A DNA stretch of 9,886 bases from Chloroflexota bacterium (GTDB lineage Bacteria; Chloroflexota; UBA6077), in assembly GCA_023380955.1 (NCBI GenBank), contig JAMCTB010000219.1:1-9886 (forward strand), written 5' to 3'. The notes under the pieces are model-generated. The model saw only the letters and a list, made by a program, of their open reading frames with translations. It was not told the DNA's origin and did not search any database. A program made the position numbers and the translations under genes. The number at the start of each line of letters is the position of its first letter. Position 1 is the first letter of the stretch. Shown here in pieces: positions 5,665-9,886 of the stretch.

Positions 5665-5686
5665 ACCCCTGGCAGGTATCCAGGGG
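5661..5686 (+). promoter_or_regulatory. Overlapping palindromes at the ccdA start site, CsoR/CstR-like operator
   Basis: GGATACC/GGTATCC (5661-5667/5675-5681) forms a 7-bp dyad. It overlaps a second dyad, CCCCTGG/CCAGGGG (5666-5672/5680-5686). The core ATACCCCTGGCAGGTAT resembles operators of the CsoR/RcnR/CstR repressors (C- and G-runs flanked by ATAC/GTAT). No such repressor is encoded in the window, so the assignment is inference. Confidence 0.45.
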
Positions 5687-5745
5687 GTCGATCCACCCTT
5701 CGAGTCCTTTCGGCTGCAGTTCTTGCCCGTCGAGGTCTGGTTCTC

Positions 5746-6456
5746 TTGGACACGCAGAACCTTTCGCTGCTGGTAGCTTTCGGCGCCGGGCTCCTCTCCT
5801 TCCTTTCGCCCTGCGTCCTGCCCCTCGTTCCCGCCTACGTCGGCCATCTCGCCGGTACCTCCTCCCTATTGACCCCGGAATCCCGACGGATGGTCACCCT
5901 GTTCCATTCCGCCGCCTTCGTGCTCGGTTTCTCCCTGGTGTTCGTCGGCTTCTGGGCCTCCATCGGGTTTGTCGGCTACGTGCTGCCCGGCTACGCGGAT
6001 CTCTTCCGGCAGGTGGGCGCCGTCGTCCTGATCGTGCTGGGGCTGCACCAGATGGGGGCATTCAAGATCCCCCTCCTCTACCGCGAGTTTCGCATGGAGC
6101 CGCGGCTGACCTCCGCCACCACGCCGGTGACCTCCATCCTGGTGGGGGTAGCCTTTGCCGCCGGTTGGACTCCCTGCGTCGGCCCGGTTCTGGCCGGGAT
6201 CATCGGGCTGGCCAGCATGAGCGAGACGGTGGGCCAGGGCACCTTCCTCCTGGTTGCCTACTCCCTGGGGCTGGGTGTACCCTTTCTGGCCACAGGGTTG
6301 GCGCTGGCTCAGGCCAGTGCCCTGCTGAACCGGGTGAAGCGGTACCTCAACCTGATCTCCGTCGCCAGCGGTGTCCTGCTGGTGGCCATCGGGCTGTTGA
6401 TGCTGTCCAACACCTTCCGGCTGCTCCCCCAGTATTTCAACTGGGGCGGGCTGTAG
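5746..6456 (+). CDS. ccdA: Cytochrome c biogenesis protein CcdA (thiol electron transporter)
   Basis: A polytopic inner-membrane protein of 236 residues that passes electrons from cytosolic thioredoxin to extracytoplasmic thiol proteins. The two redox cysteines are Cys23 in SFLSPCVLPLVPAYVG and Cys144 in AAGWTPCVGPVLAGI, each at the start of a membrane segment as in the CcdA/DsbD transmembrane domain. Six hydrophobic helices can be traced, at roughly 6-26, 55-78, 89-105, 128-150, 162-185 and 200-220. The TTG start at 5746 follows GAGGT (5732-5736) at a spacing of 9 nt, and no nearby ATG would keep the first helix. The tlpA start follows 49 nt downstream, and the pairing fits: CcdA reduces the TlpA lipoprotein. 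No cytochrome c assembly genes are nearby, so the client could be another disulfide protein. Confidence 0.92.
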   Translation: MDTQNLSLLVAFGAGLLSFLSPCVLPLVPAYVGHLAGTSSLLTPESRRMVTLFHSAAFVLGFSLVFVGFWASIGFVGYVLPGYADLFRQVGAVVLIVLGLHQMGAFKIPLLYREFRMEPRLTSATTPVTSILVGVAFAAGWTPCVGPVLAGIIGLASMSETVGQGTFLLVAYSLGLGVPFLATGLALAQASALLNRVKRYLNLISVASGVLLVAIGLLMLSNTFRLLPQYFNWGGL

Positions 6457-6505
6457 TCGCCGATCGCCGACTGACGATTGCTTCCAGACGAAGGGAAATG
6501 TCGAT

Positions 6506-7093
6506 ATGAGGACGTCCTTGGTTAGGAGAGCGCTGCCGGCCCTGCTGATGGGACTGGCGATGTTGACCGTGGCGGGATGCTTCGGCGGAAACAGGAACTT
6601 CACCTCCGGCGCCGTCGCCTCGGCACAGGCGGCCCCTGGGGCTCAGGGCCCCGGCTCGGCCCGACCCGACGTGGGCATCAGGGTCGGGAACCTGGCCCCC
6701 GATTTCTCCCTCAAGGGGCTGGATGGCCAGACGGTGAAGCTGTCCGAGCTCCGTGGCAAACCGGTGATGGTAAACTTCTGGGCTACCTGGTGCCCGCCCT
6801 GCCGTCAAGAGATGCCCGATCTCCAGAAGGCGTACCAGAAGTACAGGGGCGAGGGGATGGTGTTCCTGGGCATCGACATGCAGGAGGACCCCGAGACGGT
6901 GAGGAAGTTCGTTCAGCAGAACGGGTACGACTGGACCTTCGTGGTGGACTCCGACGCGCAGGTAGCCAGGACCTATCAGGCCAGCGCCATTCCCACCAGC
7001 TACTTCGTCGATCGCAACGGCATCATCCGGGACACCCAGATAGGGGCCGTCACCCCCGCTCTGCTGGATGCCAAGCTGAGCAAGATCCGGTAG
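6506..7093 (+). CDS. TlpA/ResA-family thioredoxin lipoprotein
   Basis: A membrane-anchored extracytoplasmic thiol-disulfide reductase, 195 residues. The N-terminus MRTSLVRRALPALLMGLAML with lipobox VAGC gives lipid attachment at Cys25. An Ala/Gly/Pro-rich linker (26-55) tethers the domain. IRVGNLAPDFSLKGLDG (58-74) is the standard AhpC/TSA-Redoxin entry. NFWATWCPPCRQEMPDL holds the active site Cys96-Pro-Pro-Cys99, and AIPTSYFVDRNGIIRD carries the cis-Pro loop. ATG 6506 follows AAGGGA at a spacing of 9 nt. It is co-transcribed with ccdA and is its probable electron acceptor. It may serve cytochrome c maturation or general reduction of exported disulfides. The 3' end abuts the ggt relic on the other strand, but the protein itself looks complete. 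Confidence 0.92.
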   Translation: MRTSLVRRALPALLMGLAMLTVAGCFGGNRNFTSGAVASAQAAPGAQGPGSARPDVGIRVGNLAPDFSLKGLDGQTVKLSELRGKPVMVNFWATWCPPCRQEMPDLQKAYQKYRGEGMVFLGIDMQEDPETVRKFVQQNGYDWTFVVDSDAQVARTYQASAIPTSYFVDRNGIIRDTQIGAVTPALLDAKLSKIR

Positions 7094-7099
7094 GAGTCG

Positions 7100-7605
7100 G
7101 AGTCTTCGCCGAAGTCTGGATCCCCGTAGTACTGTACCCGGTCGGCGAAGGCCAGCTTCTCGGCCTCGACCACCGTGTGGACAAGGGCCTGTCCGTCGGG
7201 GTCCATGGAGGCCAGATCGTAGCCCTCGAGCAGGTTGAGGGCCTGCAGCAGGACCGGCCCCTGCCACCAGCAGACCGTCCCAGGGGAGCCCCTCGATCCC
7301 GATACAGCTGTATGGTGGCGCGGCGGGGTGCCCTGGTGTTGCCGTCGATGACTACCACCCGCTGCTCCGCCGCCAGGTGGATCAGGATCGTCGCCTCCCC
7401 GCCAAGGGTGTGGTCCTCGGGATTGCCCACCGTGTCGGCCAGCCCCATGGCGGCGGCAGCGTCGATGGTGTTGCCGCCATGGGACAGGATCCGTATGCCG
7501 GCCATGGCCGATAGCTGGCTCCCGCCAGTGACCATGGCGTTGGGGCGACGATCCCGGTGCGGTAGTCGTTCGGCAGATGGCCCGGGTCCCACAGTCCCAG
7601 AGCTC
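7100..7605 (-). pseudogene. Gamma-glutamyltransferase relic (frameshifted, internally deleted, 3' missing)
   Basis: Three minus-strand pieces in shifted frames match gamma-glutamyltransferase. Piece A (about 7597-7545) reads WDPGHLPNDYRTGIVAP. Piece B (about 7544-7290) reads NAMVTGGSQLSAMAGIRI, then LSHGGNTIDAAAAMGLAD, TLGGEATILIH and VVVIDGNTRAPRRAT, the N-terminal core of the family. Piece C (7281 to about 7105) reads WWQGPVLLQALNLLEGYDL and EAEKLAFADRVQYYGDPDF, the mid-region. Roughly 170 family residues between B and C are absent. So is everything after GDPDF, including the autoprocessing catalytic Thr. Frames change near 7545 and near 7285. The relic lies directly behind the radical SAM gene and meets the tlpA stop. 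It is non-functional. Confidence 0.85.
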
Positions 7606-7621
7606 CGCCGACCAGCCTCGC

Positions 7622-8479
7622 TCAGAAACAGTAGTTCGCTTTGGCTTCCAGTCCGTGCTGCGCGACCAGCCGCTGGAGGGTAACCCTGAGCCCGTCGGTG
7701 TACTCCGCCCTGTGCGTTGGCTCGAAGAGGATCCGCCCGTACGCGGCCGTTAGATGGGGGTAGTGCCGCTGCAGCAACCCCTTCACGTCGGGCCACATGC
7801 CGGAGCGCAGGTTGAGCCGGTCGACGTAGAAGTGGTCTACCCCAACCTCCCTGACGGCCTTCAGCAGCGGGGCGAGCTGCTCCTCCGTGTCGGCAAGACC
7901 GGGCATGAGGGGTCCCAGAAAGGCGTAAGTTCTGATCCCCTTCCCCTTGGCCTCCGCCAGCAGGGCAAGCCGCTTCTGGGGTGACGCGGCCACCGGCTCC
8001 ATCAGGCGGGCGAGCTCCTCGTCCAGGGTGGTGAGGGTTACCCCGAACTGCACCAGATCTGGGTAGGCCGCCAGCAGATCCAGGTCCCGGGCCGCCAGGG
8101 CGCTCTTGGTGAGGGTGTGCAGCGGAAAGCCGTGCTGGAGTAGGATCTCCAGGCAGCGGCGGGTCAGACCGTACTGGGCCTCCAGGGGCTGCCAGGCGTC
8201 GCAGACGGAGCTGACGAAGACGGTGCCGGTCCGCCTCCGTTTCACCTCCTTCTCCAGAAGCTCCGGGGCGTTGGCCTTCACGTCGACGAAGCTGCCCCAG
8301 GGCTCGCGAGGGTGGGTGAACCGGGTAGCGAAGCGGGCGTAGCAGTAGCGGCAGCCGTGCTGGCACCCCGCGTAGCAGTTCACCGTCCAGTCGGTGATGC
8401 CCGACCGGTTCAGCAGCGACTTCGCCTCGACCTCAGCTATGGTGATGCCGCGCCGCGGCGCCCTCTCATCCCCTGCCAT
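7622..8479 (-). CDS. SPL-family radical SAM protein
   Basis: A 285-residue radical S-adenosylmethionine protein of the spore photoproduct lyase-like group (COG1533, Rv2578c-like). The 4Fe-4S cluster motif is Cys39-x3-Cys43-x2-Cys46 in AGCQHGCRYCYARF, with an additional Cys35 just before. TVFVSSVCDAWQPLEAQYGL and LTKSALAARDLDLLAAY (about 109-140) are hallmark segments of this group, and VQFGVTLTTLDEELARLMEP is the next conserved stretch. YAFLGPLMPGLADTEEQL follows. It lacks the long N-terminal region of true SplB, so a DNA-repair role is not implied; the substrate of these short forms is not established. ATG 8479 follows AGGAGG at a spacing of 8 nt. A perfect TATAAT lies at 8513-8518 (minus). 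It is monocistronic apart from the ggt relic behind it. Confidence 0.88.
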   Translation of the reverse strand: MAGDERAPRRGITIAEVEAKSLLNRSGITDWTVNCYAGCQHGCRYCYARFATRFTHPREPWGSFVDVKANAPELLEKEVKRRRTGTVFVSSVCDAWQPLEAQYGLTRRCLEILLQHGFPLHTLTKSALAARDLDLLAAYPDLVQFGVTLTTLDEELARLMEPVAASPQKRLALLAEAKGKGIRTYAFLGPLMPGLADTEEQLAPLLKAVREVGVDHFYVDRLNLRSGMWPDVKGLLQRHYPHLTAAYGRILFEPTHRAEYTDGLRVTLQRLVAQHGLEAKANYCF

Positions 8480-8512
8480 CCCTCGTCCTCCTGGCCGTCG
8501 CGCTTCGAGGCC

Positions 8513-8518
8513 ATTATA
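8513..8518 (-). promoter_or_regulatory. -10 element of the radical SAM gene
   Basis: A perfect TATAAT on the minus strand (plus-strand ATTATA) puts the start near 8506, 27 nt before the ATG with the ribosome site between. No good -35 hexamer is visible at 16-18 bp, so the promoter may depend on an activator. Confidence 0.5.
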
Positions 8519-8671
8519 CTCGCCGTGACCGCCTCTCCCTGTGGCTGGATTTCTGCAGCAGCTCTTCTAATCGTATCTGGGCCCGGCAGCCCGGACCCTT
8601 TCATTGAATGCAGGAGAAGGGAGCTTAGCCATGGTCCGGTGCTTTTCCCCTCGCCTCGGGCGGCGGCTATC

Positions 8672-9691
8672 CTACTGCAGCAGCCGCCTCTCCCCTTCCA
8701 GCGCCCTGATGTTGGTGGCGTCCTGGGTAACCTCCACACAGCCCAGGTAGCGGCCCTCCCGACGGACGGCGTAGTAGCTGATCAGGATGAAGTGGCCGTT
8801 GGACTGGATCCAGAACTCCGCTGAGTCCCGGCGATCGTGCCTGAAGTCCTCCAGGATCTGATTCACCACGTGGACGCTCTTTTCGGGATGGCACTGCTGC
8901 ACCTTCCGCCCGATGATGGCGGCCGTCCGGGGAAAGATCCTCTCCTTGGTCTGGCTGAAGTAGCGGACGGTGTCCTCGGCGTCCACATAGGTCAAGTCCA
9001 CGGGAAGGGTGTTAAGCATGGGCTCCAGGGCCAGTAGCGGGATCGACCCGATGGCGAAGGGGATCTCCCCGTCCACCACACCGGCGGTCGAGGCCGTCAC
9101 CTCGACATCCTCGGTTGCCGCCCCGTGCCCCGGAGGCAACACCTTCCAGTATCCGATCTCGCCGAACTGCTGGAGGGTGCTCGTCCATTCCTCCTCGGTC
9201 AGAAGCTCTTCGGCGGCTGGGAAGAGGACGTTGTTCTCCTTGTAGAAGTGATTCTCCAGCAGGGCCGGCAACTCCTCGGCCACTGCCCGCAGCCGGCTTC
9301 CCAGCTCCTCTATCGGCATGCTGTCCGCGCCGTTGGCGGCCTCGTACAGCTCCTTCTTCAGCTGCCTGATCTTGTCGTGCTCCCGCCACATGACCACCGT
9401 GGGACCCGCGACCCCATGCTTCTCCAGGTAGGGGAAGAGGACGTTCTCCTCCCGCAGGTAGTGGTTGCCCGAGGCCGCAAACTGCTGGGCGATCGTCTCC
9501 AGCCTCCCTAGCGCCGACTGGGCCGCGGCCCGATCGGGAGCGCCGGAGACGTCGTCGGCCGCGGCTTCCAGCTGGGCTGCCAGCTCCAGGAGGAGCTGGT
9601 GCTCCCGCATCAGTATCTGGATGGGATGCGCCGCCTGCTCCCGCTCCGAGGACTCTCCCTTTTCAGTCGTTTCGCTGAGTAGCTCGCTCAC
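8672..9691 (-). CDS. Hemerythrin HHE domain protein with C-terminal PAS domain (DUF438-like family)
   Basis: A soluble protein of 339 residues from GTG 9691. Residues 22-165 form a hemerythrin four-helix bundle. Likely di-iron ligands are His31 (MREHQ), His77 and Glu81 (NHYLREENVLFPYLEKHG), His105 (WREHD), and His148 and Glu152 (ENHFYKENNVLFPAAEE). A linker (166-227) precedes a PAS-type domain at about 228-328: LTYVDAEDTVRYFSQ, IIGRKVQQCHPEKSVHVV, FWIQSNGHFILISYYAVRRE, YLGCVEVTQD. The N-terminal DUF438 module of longer relatives is absent. There is no output domain, so it may sense O2, NO or redox state through iron and pass the signal to a partner. GTG 9691 is chosen for GGAGAGG 6 nt upstream; ATG 9766 and TTG 9784 in frame lie at or before the inferred transcript start. 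A CRP/FNR-type promoter lies upstream. Confidence 0.87.
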   Translation of the reverse strand: MSELLSETTEKGESSEREQAAHPIQILMREHQLLLELAAQLEAAADDVSGAPDRAAAQSALGRLETIAQQFAASGNHYLREENVLFPYLEKHGVAGPTVVMWREHDKIRQLKKELYEAANGADSMPIEELGSRLRAVAEELPALLENHFYKENNVLFPAAEELLTEEEWTSTLQQFGEIGYWKVLPPGHGAATEDVEVTASTAGVVDGEIPFAIGSIPLLALEPMLNTLPVDLTYVDAEDTVRYFSQTKERIFPRTAAIIGRKVQQCHPEKSVHVVNQILEDFRHDRRDSAEFWIQSNGHFILISYYAVRREGRYLGCVEVTQDATNIRALEGERRLLQ

Positions 9692-9761
9692 GGTGTACCT
9701 CTCCACGCTGGCCGGAAGCTCCGACCGGGCTAGACGTCGTCGTCCGACAACTGTTACTGGA

Positions 9762-9804
9762 AGCATAGACCGACCCGCCGGCAAATACCGTGACTAAAGT
9801 CACA
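9762..9804 (-). promoter_or_regulatory. CRP/FNR-type class II promoter for the hemerythrin-PAS gene
   Basis: On the minus strand, TGTGACTTTAGTCACG (9804-9789) fits TGTGA-N6-TCACA with one end mismatch. Its perfect dyad GTGAC/GTCAC is centred at 9796.5. TATGCT (9767-9762) is a plausible -10, giving +1 near 9755. The dyad centre is then exactly at -41.5, the classic class II activator position. There is no separate -35 hexamer, as expected for such promoters. Which CRP/FNR-family protein binds cannot be told from the site. Confidence 0.6.
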
Positions 9805-9850
9805 AAGAGGGAAAGCGGGCGGTTCCCTTTGACGGCGGGGAGAGAAAACG

Positions 9851-9886
9851 AGGGCCGCTCGAATAGAGCTCTGTTCGAGCGGCCCT
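9851..9886 (-). terminator. 36-bp near-perfect palindrome at the window end
   Basis: The 13-nt arms 9851-9863 and 9874-9886 are exact complements, and the loop contains AGAGCTCT, itself palindromic. On the minus strand the stem is followed by CGTTTTCTCTC, a T-rich tail. It therefore fits a terminator for a minus-strand gene entering from beyond the right edge. The sequence past 9886 is not visible, so plus-strand function cannot be judged. Confidence 0.6.

Noticed and set aside
5622..6509. Plus-strand open frame of 295 codons over ccdA
   Set aside because: It is Arg/Pro-rich and out of frame with the clear CcdA membrane protein.
6577..7683. Plus-strand open frame of 368 codons across tlpA and the ggt relic
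   Set aside because: It is an out-of-frame reading of tlpA continuing antisense through the relic, with no family motifs.
7050..8366. Minus-strand open frame of 438 codons
   Set aside because: Most of it is an out-of-frame reading of the radical SAM gene. Only its later part contains real gamma-glutamyltransferase sequence, which I list as part of the relic.
1..9886. CRISPR array, insertion sequence, tRNA or rRNA gene
   Set aside because: I saw no regularly spaced direct repeats, transposase motifs, terminal inverted repeats with a reading frame, or tRNA cloverleaf sequences.

Overview
The window is a GC-rich piece of a bacterial chromosome from an uncultured-type organism. Genes are compact, GTG and TTG starts are common, and intergenic gaps are rich in perfect palindromes. 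The gene mix (tandem-domain arsenite methyltransferase, hemerythrin-PAS protein, SPL-type radical SAM protein, short lipoate ligase) is reminiscent of Chloroflexota or a similar deep branch. No marker gene fixes the taxonomy, so this is a guess.

Layout. Positions 1-400 hold no protein gene but contain a series of stem-loops and a plausible promoter for ilvE (405-1337, +), a branched-chain aminotransferase. A perfect 44-bp palindrome separates ilvE from the convergent panD (1452-1808, -), an aspartate 1-decarboxylase whose mRNA probably begins with a 5' stem-loop. From 1968 to 5207 lies a + strand arsenic/thiol island: arsR (2011-2346); a two-domain arsM-type methyltransferase (2449-3942); a highly self-complementary 130-nt leader; a small glutaredoxin (4149-4382); and a lipoate-protein ligase (4425-5207). 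Two near-identical ArsR-box sequences sit at the arsR promoter and in front of arsM, so one repressor probably governs both.

From 5225 to 5745 a C-terminally truncated MarR-type gene (-) keeps an intact palindromic operator and promoter. It lies divergent to a consensus-like promoter carrying a CsoR/CstR-like palindrome. That promoter drives ccdA (5746-6456, +) and a lipoprotein TlpA/ResA thioredoxin (6506-7093, +), an extracytoplasmic thiol-reduction pair. Next to tlpA, on the opposite strand, is a frameshifted and internally deleted gamma-glutamyltransferase relic (about 7100-7605). It follows an intact SPL-family radical SAM gene (7622-8479, -). The last gene (8672-9691, -) encodes a hemerythrin-PAS protein. 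A CRP/FNR-type palindrome is centred exactly 41.5 bp upstream of its inferred transcription start. The window ends in another large palindrome, probably a terminator.

Themes. Much of the centre concerns trivalent arsenic and dithiol chemistry: ArsR sensing, As methylation, glutaredoxin, lipoylation, CcdA/TlpA. Two broken genes (marR-like, ggt) flank the ccdA-tlpA unit, suggesting that it lies between rearrangement junctions. The least explained items are the double methyltransferase with two Cys-Cys motifs and the glutaredoxin leader with mutually exclusive pairings.
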